Below, in pieces: positions 43,991 through 52,905 of a stretch of DNA of 64,000 bases. The translations under genes were made by a program, and so were the position numbers. The notes under the pieces were generated by a model that searched no databases, was not told where the DNA came from, and saw nothing but the letters and a program-made list of their open reading frames with translations. Numbering within the stretch: position 1 is the stretch's first letter; the number at the start of each line of letters is the position of its first letter. The DNA is from Crocinitomicaceae bacterium (GTDB lineage Bacteria; Bacteroidota; Bacteroidia; Flavobacteriales_D; Crocinitomicaceae), in the NCBI GenBank assembly GCA_022447585.1, contig JAKVAR010000108.1:124001-188000 (forward strand), read 5' to 3'.

Positions 43991-44506
43991 TTATCTAGAT
44001 TCATTGGAAATAATGAAAACTCGGTTGTTTTCATTTCCTTTATCTCTTAATTCAGGTTGAATCTTGAAATTATTCTTTTCCAATAACTTTATAGAAGCAG
44101 AATTTCTGTAGTCTGTATATGCTGAGACTTCAGTAAGTATTAAATTGTCAAAGGCAAATCTTAAAATTTGCATAATTGTCTCATGCATAAACCCTTTACC
44201 TTGCGCGTCGGGGTGTAAATCATAACCAACTTCAGCTTTTGTCTTATCTTCACTGAAATTCCAAAGGCAAATTGAACCAATCATTTTTTTGGAGCTCTTT
44301 GTTGAAATCACCCAATAATAAATTTTAGATTCGGCAACTTCGCGATTAATACGCTTTATAAAGCGCATTGCTCCATCTGTACCTTTCAACTTTTCTCGCT
44401 TAATGTATTGCCCTACAATTTCATCTGAGCGCAGAAAGAAGACCTCATTAACATCTTCTGTGGTTAAAGGTCTTAGTATCAATCGTTCCGTTTCTAGTGT
44501 TTTCAA
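43991..44506 (-). CDS. GNAT acetyltransferase, RimJ/RimL-like
   Basis: The 171-residue protein opens with TERLILRPLTTEDVNEVFFL, the common start of RimJ/RimL-type N-acetyltransferases, and has the acetyl-CoA loop PDAQGKGFMHETI and SAYTDYRNSASIKLLEKNNF near the end. Members acetylate ribosomal proteins or small molecules; substrate cannot be told. It begins 3 bases after the stop of the SPOUT methyltransferase gene, so the two form an operon. Confidence 0.88.
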   Translation of the reverse strand: MKTLETERLILRPLTTEDVNEVFFLRSDEIVGQYIKREKLKGTDGAMRFIKRINREVAESKIYYWVISTKSSKKMIGSICLWNFSEDKTKAEVGYDLHPDAQGKGFMHETIMQILRFAFDNLILTEVSAYTDYRNSASIKLLEKNNFKIQPELRDKGNENNRVFIISNESR

Positions 44507-44509
44507 AAT

Positions 44510-44992
44510 CTATCCTTCTTTATGATCTGGAGGAAAGATTGTCGGAACTTTTGTGGCTCTGTCATGAAGAACAATACTTCCTGTGACGCCTACGTTCATA
44601 GATGAGTTTCCAGGTAGTTTAACAATAAAGTGACATTTCTTACGAACATATTCAGGTAATCCGGTGTCTTCTGCGCCAAGCAAATAAATTGCTCTTTTAG
44701 GGTGTTTAAATTCATGAAGCCATTCAGCTCTATCGTCTATTTCTACACCAATTAATCTGCAGTCATATGGAATGTTTTTCAATAAATCATCGAAGTCCTT
44801 ATAGTTAAAAAGTGGAATTCTTGACCAGGCGCGGACAACATCAGAAGATTGTTTTTTATAGCGACCCTCAACTGTAAAAATATAAGCTGCACCTAATATA
44901 TAGGCAGACCTCCATAAAGTTCCCATATTATGAGAAGTCTTACCTCGAAAGACTCCAATAGCACAATATCCTTTTTCGTTGACTGTTTTCAT
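44510..44992 (-). CDS. SPOUT family RNA 2'-O-methyltransferase (TrmH-like)
   Basis: The 160-residue protein has the short SpoU/TrmH-type core without an extra RNA-binding domain. Motif 1 region HNMGTLWRSAYILGAAYIF, motif 2 IYLLGAEDTGLP and motif 3 LPGNSSMNVGVTGSIVLHDR are visible, forming the knotted AdoMet site. It probably methylates a ribose of tRNA or rRNA. The target position is unknown. The gene faces away from the O-methyltransferase gene at 45070. Confidence 0.88.
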   Translation of the reverse strand: MKTVNEKGYCAIGVFRGKTSHNMGTLWRSAYILGAAYIFTVEGRYKKQSSDVVRAWSRIPLFNYKDFDDLLKNIPYDCRLIGVEIDDRAEWLHEFKHPKRAIYLLGAEDTGLPEYVRKKCHFIVKLPGNSSMNVGVTGSIVLHDRATKVPTIFPPDHKEG

Positions 44993-45027
44993 GCAGCAAA
45001 TGTCGCTTTTTAAGTTGAATTATTTCC

Positions 45028-45035
45028 CATCTTTG
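45028..45035 (+). promoter_or_regulatory. Likely -7 box of O-methyltransferase operon
   Basis: CATCTTTG (one mismatch to TAnnTTTG), 34 bases before the ATG at 45070, in the intergenic space between divergent genes. Confidence 0.4.
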
Positions 45036-45069
45036 CGTAAAGAAAAATTGAAACTTATTATTCTTAATT

Positions 45070-45711
45070 ATGGAGTTTATTAGCAAGAAATTAGACGATT
45101 ATGTTTGTGCGCATTCCGAGGATGAACCACAATTATTGTATAGTTTAAATCGAGAAACACATATAAATGTATTGCGTCCACGTATGTTAAGTGGTCATTT
45201 TCAAGGAAGGGTATTGAGTCTCCTTTCTCATATGATTCAGCCTAAGAATGTTCTCGAAATTGGCACATATACTGGTTATTCAGCGCTTTGCTTTGCTGAA
45301 GGGCTAGCTGAGGATGGAAAAATCACAACGATTGATAAGAATGAAGAACTGGAAGATCTAGTGGATGAATATGTTGCTAAGTCTGCCTTTAAGAATCAAA
45401 TTCAATGCCTTATTGGTGATGCTATGGAATTGATTCCCCGAATGGATGAGGTTTTTGATTTGGTCTTTATTGATGCCGATAAATCAAATTATATCAATTA
45501 CTACAAAATGGTAATAGATAAGGTTAAAAAAGGCGGTTACATAATAATTGATAATGTTCTCTGGTCAGGAAAAGTACTTGAGCCAGTCGCCCCGAATGAT
45601 ATTGACACACAAGTTCTTGTTGATTTGAATAAAATGGTTCATGAAGATGTAAGGGTGCAAGAAGTTTTATTTCCAATTCGTGATGGATTACTCGTAATTC
45701 GAAAGAAATAA
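45070..45711 (+). CDS. Class I O-methyltransferase (catechol/caffeoyl-CoA type)
   Basis: The 213-residue protein has VLEIGTYTGYSALCFAEGL (AdoMet motif I, near residue 62), DLVFIDADKSNYINYY with the metal-binding Asp (near 140), and IIDNVLWSGKV after it, all hallmarks of the OMT3/YrrM family. These enzymes methylate catechols or tRNA hydroxyuridine (TrmR-like). The closest function cannot be chosen here. The truC-like gene starts 1 base after its stop. Confidence 0.9.
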   Translation: MEFISKKLDDYVCAHSEDEPQLLYSLNRETHINVLRPRMLSGHFQGRVLSLLSHMIQPKNVLEIGTYTGYSALCFAEGLAEDGKITTIDKNEELEDLVDEYVAKSAFKNQIQCLIGDAMELIPRMDEVFDLVFIDADKSNYINYYKMVIDKVKKGGYIIIDNVLWSGKVLEPVAPNDIDTQVLVDLNKMVHEDVRVQEVLFPIRDGLLVIRKK

Positions 45712-45712
45712 G

Positions 45713-46408
45713 ATGTTGGAAATCCTCCATCAAGATGACGGGTTAGTTGCAATAAATAAGCCACATGGTTTATTAGTACATAGAACCAAAATTGCTAGAG
45801 ATGCAAGAGAGTTTGCCATTCAATTACTCCGAGATCAATTGGGCCAATTGGTCTATCCGGTGCACCGTTTGGATAGGAAGACATCTGGCGTTTTATTATT
45901 TGCACTTAACTCAGAAATGAATGTTGCCATGCAAACTCAATTCATGGAGGGGAAGGTTAACAAAAGTTATCTTTCTATCGTTAGAGGTTTTACACCAAAT
46001 TTAAAGACAGTTGATTACGCGCTTACTCGGGAAGACGGGAAAGTACAAAATGCCGTAACTCGTTTTATGACATTGGCACAATCTGAGATCGATCTTCCGC
46101 ATGGAAAGTTTGAAACGTCAAGATATTCGCTAATTGATGTTTATCCAGAAACCGGCAGGATGCATCAAATACGAAAGCATATGGCTCATTTACGTCATCC
46201 TATAATTGGCGATAGACCTCATGGCTGTAATAAACAGAATAAGTTATTCTTAGAAAGGTTCAATATGAATACGATGATGCTTCATGCACGAGAATTAAGA
46301 TTTTCTCATCCATTTACAGATACAGAAGTTGTGATTTCGGCAAACCCTTTGGACGAGTTTGAACGCATGTTGAAAGCCCTTGAATTAGATTATACCAATA
46401 ATAAGTAG
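45713..46408 (+). CDS. truC: Pseudouridine synthase, TruC-like (RluA family)
   Basis: The 231-residue enzyme shows LHQDDGLVAINKPHGLLVHR at its start, catalytic PVHRLDRKTSGVLLF with the Asp, and TGRMHQIRKHMAHLRHPI near the end. A short RluA enzyme with no S4 domain and this start matches TruC, which makes pseudouridine 65 in tRNA(Ile1) and tRNA(Asp). Together with the adjacent methyltransferase it suggests tRNA modification. Its last 24 bases overlap, tail to tail, the TSUP gene on the other strand. Confidence 0.9.
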   Translation: MLEILHQDDGLVAINKPHGLLVHRTKIARDAREFAIQLLRDQLGQLVYPVHRLDRKTSGVLLFALNSEMNVAMQTQFMEGKVNKSYLSIVRGFTPNLKTVDYALTREDGKVQNAVTRFMTLAQSEIDLPHGKFETSRYSLIDVYPETGRMHQIRKHMAHLRHPIIGDRPHGCNKQNKLFLERFNMNTMMLHARELRFSHPFTDTEVVISANPLDEFERMLKALELDYTNNK

Positions 46409-47185
46409 TAACCCCATTATTAGAAGCAGCGCACCAACAATTCTCTGAATTTTTGTAATTGTTGTTTTTTGAACTAGTTTCTTTCCGAAGTATGTTCCAA
46501 TAAAGGCAAAGATTACCGCCACTATTAATATTTCTTTTGCTCCTGATATAGCGGCTACAAATTTATTTTCTTGTCCAGTAATTGCAGCAAATCCAAAGAG
46601 ATAAATTGACAGTCGAGCTAAATCAACAATTAATGAAACTGCGTTTGAAGTTCCAATGAATTGCTCTTTAGTCAATCCAGCTTTTGCTAAGAATGCCGCT
46701 CGGAAGGCTCCTTGATGTCCAGATAATCCGCCAAAGAATCCACTAAGTACACCGCCTAAAGGAATGTGCCGTTTCTTTACACTTAGATTATCGAACCTCG
46801 GATCTAAATCAAACCATGCAAAAAACATCATTAACGATCCGATAGTTATTTTTACTATGGTTAGATTAAATGAATGTCCGTTGATCTCAAAAGTGTATAG
46901 CGGAGCAGAATGATCAAAAACGGTAAGTAACATACTTCCGATAAAGGCGAAAATCAAGGCGGGTAATCCAAATCGAATTAGTGTGGCGAAGTGTATGTGT
47001 TTGGATACCAGCGCAAACTTGAATACGTTATTCGCTAAATGAACAGTTGCTGTTGCACCTACGGCAATTGGCAAGTCAAAGAATATGCTGAATACAGGTA
47101 ACATCAATGTGCCTAATCCAAAACCCGAGAAAAAAGTAAGTCCTGCTCCAAATAAGACGGTTAAGGCTACAATTATAAACTCCAT
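46385..47185 (-). CDS. TSUP family transporter (TauE/SafE-like)
   Basis: The 266-residue protein has eight or so membrane helices and two related halves (LTFFSGFGLGTLMLPVFSIF; GVLSGFFGGLSGHQGAFRAAFL), the repeats typical of TauE/SafE proteins. Members export sulfite, sulfoacetate or organosulfonates. No sulfur gene is next to it here. It converges on truC with a 24-base overlap and is divergent from the threonine aldolase gene. Confidence 0.87.
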   Translation of the reverse strand: MEFIIVALTVLFGAGLTFFSGFGLGTLMLPVFSIFFDLPIAVGATATVHLANNVFKFALVSKHIHFATLIRFGLPALIFAFIGSMLLTVFDHSAPLYTFEINGHSFNLTIVKITIGSLMMFFAWFDLDPRFDNLSVKKRHIPLGGVLSGFFGGLSGHQGAFRAAFLAKAGLTKEQFIGTSNAVSLIVDLARLSIYLFGFAAITGQENKFVAAISGAKEILIVAVIFAFIGTYFGKKLVQKTTITKIQRIVGALLLIMGLLLIIGII

Positions 47186-47211
47186 AGTACAAAAAAGCGA
47201 AAATTTACTTT

Positions 47212-47230
47212 AGGTTTAAAATTCAAACCT
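47212..47230. repeat. Short inverted repeat in the TSUP/aldolase divergent region
   Basis: AGGTTT / AAACCT with a 7-base loop, between the two divergent start codons. Could be an operator; evidence is only the symmetry. Confidence 0.35.
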
Positions 47231-47253
47231 TAAATTCACGTAAAATATTTGAA

Positions 47254-48273
47254 ATGATCGATTTTAGAAGTGATACAGTGACTAGACCATCTGCAGGTAT
47301 GAAGGATGCTATGTTCAGCTCACCTGTTGGTGATGATGTTTTTATGGAAGACCCAACGGTTAATGAGTTAGAGCAATATGCTGCTGAGTTATTCGGAATG
47401 GAAAAAGCCATTTATTGTTGTTCTGGTACTCAAACAAATCAAATTGCAATCAACGTGCACGTTCAGTCAGGTGGTGAAATTATTACCAATGTCGAAAGTC
47501 ATATTTATAAATATGAAGGTGGAGGAATCGCCAAGAATACGGGGGCTTCGGTGAGATTGATTCATGGAAATCGAGGAAGGTTAACTGTAGATGATGTTAA
47601 AAAATGGATTAATCCAGATGATGTTCATTATCCTGTAACGCAATTAGTAAGCTTAGAGGATACTTCGAATAGAGGAGGAGGAGCAATATATGATTTCGAG
47701 GAAATAAAGAAAATCAATGCTTTTTGTAAAGCGAATGCATTGCCTTTACATCTAGATGGAGCAAGATTAATGAATGCGATGGTAGAAAATGGTGTTGATT
47801 TGAAAGAGTATGCAGCGGAATTTGATTCGATTTCATTATGCCTTTCTAAAGGGTTAGGTGCTCCTGTTGGATCATTATTGATTGGTAACCAATATTTTAT
47901 AAAACAAGCAAGAAGGGTTAGGAAAGTCTTTGGAGGAGGAATGAGGCAAGCAGGTATTATTGCGGCAGGCGGATTATACGCACTTAAGAATAATGTAACA
48001 AGATTAAAAAACGATCATAAGCATGCAAAAACTTTGGAGTCAACCTTAAATGGATTAACTTGGGTAAAGGAGGTTGTTCCTGTGGAGACTAACATTGTTG
48101 TTGCTGTTCTTAAAGATGAATCTAAACGTGATATCGTGATAGGGGAGTTAGCAAAGTATGACATTAAAATAATGGCCTTTGGTCCTGGAATGTTGAGGTT
48201 CGTGACGCATTTAGATATATCTAGTTCCGATGTTGATAGAACAATTGATGTATTAAATAAATTATCTGTTTGA
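47254..48273 (+). CDS. GntG-type PLP-dependent aldolase (L-threonine aldolase family)
   Basis: The 339-residue protein begins MIDFRSDTVTRPSAGMK, the well-kept start of threonine aldolases, with LPLHLDGARLMNA and SISLCLSKGLGAPVGS, where the Lys of CLSKGLG binds PLP. It splits L-allo-threonine or L-threonine to glycine and acetaldehyde. The next gene begins with TTG overlapping its stop codon (TTGA), giving coupled translation. Confidence 0.92.
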   Translation: MIDFRSDTVTRPSAGMKDAMFSSPVGDDVFMEDPTVNELEQYAAELFGMEKAIYCCSGTQTNQIAINVHVQSGGEIITNVESHIYKYEGGGIAKNTGASVRLIHGNRGRLTVDDVKKWINPDDVHYPVTQLVSLEDTSNRGGGAIYDFEEIKKINAFCKANALPLHLDGARLMNAMVENGVDLKEYAAEFDSISLCLSKGLGAPVGSLLIGNQYFIKQARRVRKVFGGGMRQAGIIAAGGLYALKNNVTRLKNDHKHAKTLESTLNGLTWVKEVVPVETNIVVAVLKDESKRDIVIGELAKYDIKIMAFGPGMLRFVTHLDISSSDVDRTIDVLNKLSV

Positions 48274-48896
48274 GAATAGTATCGTTTATATTGATTTTGA
48301 TAAGTATTGTTTTTACAAGCTGTGAAGATAAAAAACACGATGTTATTGATATTTCAGAGATTACTGGAGAATCTGAAAGGTATAAAGAAGGACAAAAAAG
48401 TCCAGAGATCATTGATGAAGAAAAAGATTCCACTTTGGTAATCACGGAGTGGTTTCAAAAACAGGGAATTCATGTTTTAAGCTCAGCTTATCGCACTGAT
48501 CGTTTGTTTCCGGATCGTTTTGGTCCATTATCTGTGGAAAAATACGCCTTGTATACCCCAGTTGATACCATCCTATATTCAAAATGGATTTACGAAGACT
48601 CATCTAAAGTTATGAATGCCTTTACAAATTGGACGAATTGCTTCGGTGATAAATGTAAAACAATCTTTTTCGGAGAATCAAAGAACTTTCAAAAGAACCC
48701 AATGCAAGTCTTAATAAACGATTCAACTTTGATTTTTATCGAAGGAGATAGGTCCATCAATTTTAATGCTTGGAATGAATTTCATCAAGTGGAAGATGAA
48801 GATAATCCTTGGAATTATGTTATTGAGCAACCTAGATGGACAAAAGCGCGCTGGTATGAATACCCAGAAGGAAAGAGGACAAAAATTGAGTTATGA
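48270..48896 (+). CDS. Hypothetical lipoprotein, TTG start
   Basis: The 208-residue protein has an N-terminal lipoprotein signal (LILISIVFTSC, Cys18) followed by a charged linker and a domain with W/Y and Asp/Glu-rich loops, including RLFPDRFGPLSVEK and NWTNCFGDKCKT, with two cysteines. No known family is recognised. Start is TTG at 48270, overlapping the aldolase stop by four bases; no ATG lies near enough to keep the signal sequence whole. It is coupled downstream to a small gene by an ATGA overlap. Confidence 0.7.
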   Translation: MRIVSFILILISIVFTSCEDKKHDVIDISEITGESERYKEGQKSPEIIDEEKDSTLVITEWFQKQGIHVLSSAYRTDRLFPDRFGPLSVEKYALYTPVDTILYSKWIYEDSSKVMNAFTNWTNCFGDKCKTIFFGESKNFQKNPMQVLINDSTLIFIEGDRSINFNAWNEFHQVEDEDNPWNYVIEQPRWTKARWYEYPEGKRTKIEL

Positions 48897-49210
48897 AAAT
48901 TGTAAATAGAGGTTATCTAAAAGTTAAAGCGAAAAGACCTTTCATTGATTGGGCAACAGCAACGGATGCCGATATGTTCATAGATGAAGATACTGAGGCA
49001 AACATTTATTTAGTCGAAGAAGATTTTTTCGATGTAGAACCGATTATTAAGGCAAATTTCAAAAGAATATTCTTGAATGAATTGGATGCCGTTACGGAAG
49101 ATGAAACTGCTTTCCCAGAAATTAAACTCGAAGTATTTGAAGCTTGGTTTAACGTTGAAGCTGGGACCATGGTCTTCGATTGCGAAAAAGATAGCATACT
49201 GAGTGAATAG
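48893..49210 (+). CDS. Small hypothetical acidic protein
   Basis: The 105-residue protein starts MKIVNRGYLKVKAKRPFIDWA and continues with alternating acidic strands and helices (FIDEDTEANIYLVEEDFF; FEAWFNVEAGTMVFDC). No known motif or membrane segment. The ATG overlaps the stop of the lipoprotein gene (ATGA), so the aldolase, lipoprotein and this gene form a coupled trio. Function unknown. Confidence 0.65.
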   Translation: MKIVNRGYLKVKAKRPFIDWATATDADMFIDEDTEANIYLVEEDFFDVEPIIKANFKRIFLNELDAVTEDETAFPEIKLEVFEAWFNVEAGTMVFDCEKDSILSE

Positions 49211-49381
49211 TTATGCGTATGAATTAGAGGTTAAAAAATACTCCTCAACAATTCGAAAATCGAGTTTTATTAAAGTGACAGAATTCGCACTTAAGCCTAA
49301 ATTCTTTACGCCATCGATTTTTAGCTTATCTATTAGACTGTTTGTTTTGGTTTGCTTATTTAGATGTGATCATTGTCCTTT

Positions 49382-49834
49382 TCAACACCTGTCTATCAGA
49401 ACGGCATTATAATAATTGGGATCTTTTGAAACATCTTCTGTTACCCAGTTAGGTAACTCAAACTCTTCTTCAATCGATTCTACTTCTAATTCAGCTAGAA
49501 TTAATCCCTCTAGTGGACCGTGAAACTCATCAACTTCCCAAGTCTTTCCCGAAAATTCTATTTCATACCTCTGTTTACGGATGCTTTTATCAATAAAGTT
49601 TTCAAGCATGCCTTCCGCGTCAGCTAAGGGAATTTCATATTCGAATTCTTTTCGAGTAATTCCAACTGTCTTTCCTTTGATTGTTAGAAATCCTTTATCG
49701 CCTTTAATTCTGACACGAACAACACATTCCTTAGATTTAGAAATGAATCCCTGTACTATTAGTTCTGGAGTTGGCTTTTCGATCTGCAACCATGCAGTTT
49801 TGTCTACCAAGTATTTGTATTCAATCTCATTCAT
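49382..49834 (-). CDS. CYTH domain protein (triphosphatase-like)
   Basis: The 150-residue product begins NEIEYKYLVD, the ExExK motif of CYTH (triphosphate tunnel) enzymes, followed by RVRIKGDKGFLTIKGK, KEFEYEIP, KQRYEIEF, EVDEFHGPLEGLILAELEVES: the charged strands lining the tunnel. Members hydrolyse triphosphates such as inorganic tripolyphosphate or ThTP. Start ATG overlaps the upstream gene's stop by one base. Confidence 0.88.
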   Translation of the reverse strand: MNEIEYKYLVDKTAWLQIEKPTPELIVQGFISKSKECVVRVRIKGDKGFLTIKGKTVGITRKEFEYEIPLADAEGMLENFIDKSIRKQRYEIEFSGKTWEVDEFHGPLEGLILAELEVESIEEEFELPNWVTEDVSKDPNYYNAVLIDRC

Positions 49835-50262
49835 TATCCGACAGAACCAATAAATCCATATTTCTTACCATTCTTTGCTAAATGTAAGCTGCAAAGAACG
49901 TCATGTTTGCCATCTCGTATTCTGAAAATATAAGTATATCCACCTTCTTTTAAAAGGATAATTTCTGAGATTTCAATTTTAGTTATTTCTTGATACTTTA
50001 TGTTTACGTATTCATCTGAAATCATATCATTACCACTAAATAATTCATTGATGAATTGTTCAGTTCTTCCTTCAAGAAATTTCAATTGTTCTTTCCTGTA
50101 GTTTTTTTCTAAATGTTTTACAATTGATTTAGAGTTATGATTTACTACTGCATTAATAAAACCATTGGCAAACGTAATTTGTTTGTCTGAAATATCTTGA
50201 CCGTAACTTTTGAATGTTAACCCTGCAAATAGAACTAGGATTAAAAGGATTAATTGTTTCAT
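49834..50262 (-). CDS. Secreted DUF4783-like hypothetical protein
   Basis: The 142-residue protein has a signal peptide (MKQLILLILVLFAGLTFKSYGQ) and then an NTF2-like alpha/beta domain: helix FANGFINAVVNHN, the segment FINELFSG, and strands YTYIFRIRDGKHDVLCSLHLAKNG. It resembles small Bacteroidota periplasmic DUF4783 proteins. A role in the envelope is likely but not defined. It is coupled to the CYTH gene by a one-base overlap and lies divergent from the deacetylase-like gene. Confidence 0.65.
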   Translation of the reverse strand: MKQLILLILVLFAGLTFKSYGQDISDKQITFANGFINAVVNHNSKSIVKHLEKNYRKEQLKFLEGRTEQFINELFSGNDMISDEYVNIKYQEITKIEISEIILLKEGGYTYIFRIRDGKHDVLCSLHLAKNGKKYGFIGSVG

Positions 50263-50314
50263 GCTTCTAATATAACTAATTCGATTTTCATCCAGCTTAA
50301 ACTAAGAATTCAAT

Positions 50315-50322
50315 TATCTTCG
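50315..50322 (+). promoter_or_regulatory. -7 box just before the envelope-glycan operon
   Basis: TATCTTCG (one mismatch to TAnnTTTG), ending 5 bases before the ATG at 50328. It would start transcription near the start codon and drive the operon to 55184. Confidence 0.4.
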
Positions 50323-50327
50323 CATGG

Positions 50328-51302
50328 ATGAAAATATTTCTCACATTTGATTACGAATTGTTCTTTGGTAGCCATTCAGGTACTGCCGAAAATTGCTTGT
50401 TAAAGCCTACTGAAGATTTATTTAAATTGGCAAAAGGTAAGGATGTTTCTTATACCTTTTTCGTGGATGTTGGATATTTGATTCAAGCTGACAATTACCA
50501 GGAGCTTAAAGAAGAGGTAAATAAGGTTAAGAGACAAATTCAGAACATGATTTCTCTTGGTCATGATGTTCAATTGCACATTCATCCCCACTGGCAAAAA
50601 GCAGTTTATGAAAATGGCTCATGGAAAATGAATGTTAATGGCGCTTATAAACTGACAGATTTTGAACCGGAAGAAAGAGATGCGATCATTAAATTATATA
50701 AAAGTTACCTAGAAGCTTTAATCGGAAGGAAAGTAATTGCATTTCGTGCCGGAGGATGGTGTATTCAACCTTTTCATGAATTAAAATCAATATTCAAGGA
50801 GGTAGGTCTGAAAGTTGATTCTAGTGTTTTTCACAATGGTTATTTGTTGACCAATAATTACAATGTTGATTTTAGGATGGCTCCTTTAAAGTCGAAGTAC
50901 AGATTTGAGAACAATGTTTGCCAAGAAATAGAAGATGGAAGTTTTACAGAGTATCCAATTGCTTCATTCAGATATAGGCCGTCATTTTACTGGTGGTTGT
51001 ATGGACTTGGAAAATTATTTCCTTCAAAACACAAAATGATTGGTGATGGAAACTTTATCAGCCAGGGTGGGAGAAAATTTGCATCCCTAACCGGTTATTC
51101 AACTACGCATGTTTCAACAGACGGTTATTACGCTAAGAAATTAGAGGCTAGTTTGGATAAATCCGAGAATCTGGGACATGAAGAAATGGTAGTGATTGGT
51201 CATCCTAAGGGAAATACAGAATACTCAATCAATAAATTGAAAAACTTTATTGATAAGAACTATAAGAAACATTCATTCATATCGTTTGACAAAGAGTTGT
51301 GA
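50328..51302 (+). CDS. Polysaccharide deacetylase-like (NodB-fold) protein
   Basis: The 324-residue protein begins MKIFLTFDYELFFG, where the Asp-Tyr-Glu segment takes the place of the metal/catalytic Asp loop of NodB enzymes. GHDVQLHIHPHW carries the His-x-His-x-His metal-binding motif near residue 84. FRAGGW near 142 fits a further active-site strand. Such enzymes remove acetyl groups from sugars in exopolysaccharide or lipopolysaccharide. No signal peptide is seen, so it is probably cytoplasmic. It is first in an operon with a FemAB/GNAT-like gene and a CapD-type dehydratase, which places it in cell-surface glycan work. Confidence 0.82.
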   Translation: MKIFLTFDYELFFGSHSGTAENCLLKPTEDLFKLAKGKDVSYTFFVDVGYLIQADNYQELKEEVNKVKRQIQNMISLGHDVQLHIHPHWQKAVYENGSWKMNVNGAYKLTDFEPEERDAIIKLYKSYLEALIGRKVIAFRAGGWCIQPFHELKSIFKEVGLKVDSSVFHNGYLLTNNYNVDFRMAPLKSKYRFENNVCQEIEDGSFTEYPIASFRYRPSFYWWLYGLGKLFPSKHKMIGDGNFISQGGRKFASLTGYSTTHVSTDGYYAKKLEASLDKSENLGHEEMVVIGHPKGNTEYSINKLKNFIDKNYKKHSFISFDKEL

Positions 51303-52180
51303 AAATTCTAAGTCGTGAAAATATCGATATCTCTAGATGGGATAAACTCGTCGCTGAAACTGAAAGCTCAAGTGTGTTTTCATTCAGTTGGTATTTGGAT
51401 GCTACTGCAGAAAACTGGTCTGTTCTTGTAGATGATAAATATTCCTCTGGTATGGCATTGCCATTTAGTATTCGTCTAGGGGTAAAGTTACTTTATACGC
51501 CAATATTTGTGCGTTATATAGAATGGCTCGGAGCACCAATAAACTTTGTTGAAGCACAAAATATAATTTTAGCCGAATTTAAGAATGTTTCTGTTTCAAT
51601 GAAACAACCTATACTGGGTTCTGATAGAGATGAATTTATATTTCAAAGTATTCCAGTGAGTGAAATAAGAACGCTAAGTTCACAAGCTAAAAGATCTTTG
51701 AAGAAGGCTGAGAATAAAGGGATCCAAGCTGCTTCTTCATCGAACTATATGCATATTGAGAAAGTTGTCAAGACTGAGCTAGTGGGTAAATATCAAGGAA
51801 TTGATAATGTCTCTATTAAAGCATTAGTGAAATTATTCGCTGCCGGAAAAAGTAATAGTGCGATAAAAGTCTTTGAAATAGGAGAATCTGGAGGTATTGT
51901 TTGCTTAGAAAATGAATCAAGTGTACTTTATTTGAAAGGAACGGTTTCTAAAGATATGAAGGATATTGGCGGGATGTATGCTTGTGTTGATGAAGCTATA
52001 AAATACGCGAAATCAAAAAATAAAATATTCGATTTCGGAGGTTCTAGAATTGAAGGGGTTAAACGTTTCAATCACAATCTAGGGGGAGTAGACCAGAAAT
52101 ACTATAACTATACAATAGATAATGCGCCGATTTGGTTTAAATTAGCACGTAGAATAAGAAATAAATGGAGCAAAAAGTAA
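51299..52180 (+). CDS. GNAT/FemAB-like acyltransferase, GTG start
   Basis: The 293-residue protein shows the FemAB/peptidoglycan-bridge type double-GNAT layout in weak form: the N-terminal part ends in SQAKRSLKKAENKGIQ, near residue 130, and the C-terminal part holds CLENESSVLYLKGTVSKDMKDIGGMYACVDEAIKYAK and NKIFDFGGSRIEGVKRFNHNLGG. The latter resembles the acceptor-binding end of FemX-like proteins. It starts at GTG (51299), overlapping the deacetylase-like stop by four bases. It may acylate a surface glycan or peptide. The exact acceptor is unknown. Confidence 0.72.
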   Translation: MKILSRENIDISRWDKLVAETESSSVFSFSWYLDATAENWSVLVDDKYSSGMALPFSIRLGVKLLYTPIFVRYIEWLGAPINFVEAQNIILAEFKNVSVSMKQPILGSDRDEFIFQSIPVSEIRTLSSQAKRSLKKAENKGIQAASSSNYMHIEKVVKTELVGKYQGIDNVSIKALVKLFAAGKSNSAIKVFEIGESGGIVCLENESSVLYLKGTVSKDMKDIGGMYACVDEAIKYAKSKNKIFDFGGSRIEGVKRFNHNLGGVDQKYYNYTIDNAPIWFKLARRIRNKWSKK

Positions 52181-52878
52181 TATTGATAACTGGTGCATCA
52201 GGAGGAATGGGACGAGCTTTATCTTCTTTGTTTACCAATGAAGAGGTAAAGTTGGCTTTACAATTTCACAGAAACCATGTTGAATTATCAGAGTCTGATA
52301 GTGTAGCTCACTTTCAAGCTGATTTAACCGATGAAAATCAGGTGTCTCAATTAGTTGAGGGTGTTATTTCTCGTTTTGGACGAATCGATGTGCTGATTAA
52401 TAATGCTGGAATTTCTAAAAGTTCAATGTCTTGGAAAACGGATGTTTCTGCTTGGAAAGAAACAATGGATATCAACTTAAACGCGCCTTTTTACCTCTCT
52501 AAGCATGTAATTCCTCATTTTAGAGCTCAAAAGTCGGGACGAATAGTAAATATTACCTCTGTTGTTGCTCAAACTGGTTTTATTGGTACTTCAGCGTATG
52601 CAGCCTCTAAAGCAGGTTTAATCGGATTAACCAAAACACTTTCGAAAGAGTTAGCTAGTTCCGGAGTTACTGTAAATGCTTTAGCATTAGGTTATTTCAA
52701 TGTTGGTATGATAGATGACGTTCCAATGGATATGCAAGAGCAAATTGTGGGAACTATTCCTGCAAATCGTTTGGGAGATCCGAAAGCAGTATTCAAAGCC
52801 ATAAAATGGTTAGTTTCAGAGGAGGGAGACTATATAACTGGACAAACAATTAATGTGAATGGTGGACTTTACTCTTAG
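52165..52878 (+). CDS. Short-chain dehydrogenase/reductase, FabG-like
   Basis: The 237-residue SDR has TGASGGMGRAL (cofactor loop), NNAGISKS, the catalytic Ser in NITSVVAQ, YAASKAG (Tyr-x3-Lys) and the C-terminal ITGQTINVNGGLYS. This is the FabG-like classical SDR form using NADP. It overlaps the GNAT-like gene by 16 bases. In this operon it may reduce a keto-sugar or a keto-acyl group for a surface lipid, rather than serving fatty acid synthesis; that is inference. Confidence 0.88.
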   Translation: MEQKVILITGASGGMGRALSSLFTNEEVKLALQFHRNHVELSESDSVAHFQADLTDENQVSQLVEGVISRFGRIDVLINNAGISKSSMSWKTDVSAWKETMDINLNAPFYLSKHVIPHFRAQKSGRIVNITSVVAQTGFIGTSAYAASKAGLIGLTKTLSKELASSGVTVNALALGYFNVGMIDDVPMDMQEQIVGTIPANRLGDPKAVFKAIKWLVSEEGDYITGQTINVNGGLYS

Positions 52879-52905
52879 AGTCTAAATCATTTGTTATTTT
52901 TAAAT

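Noticed and set aside
49203..49412. 69-codon plus-strand open frame between the small acidic gene and the CYTH gene
   Set aside because: Composition is unlike a protein, it overlaps the end of the CYTH gene, and the start lies in the preceding gene.
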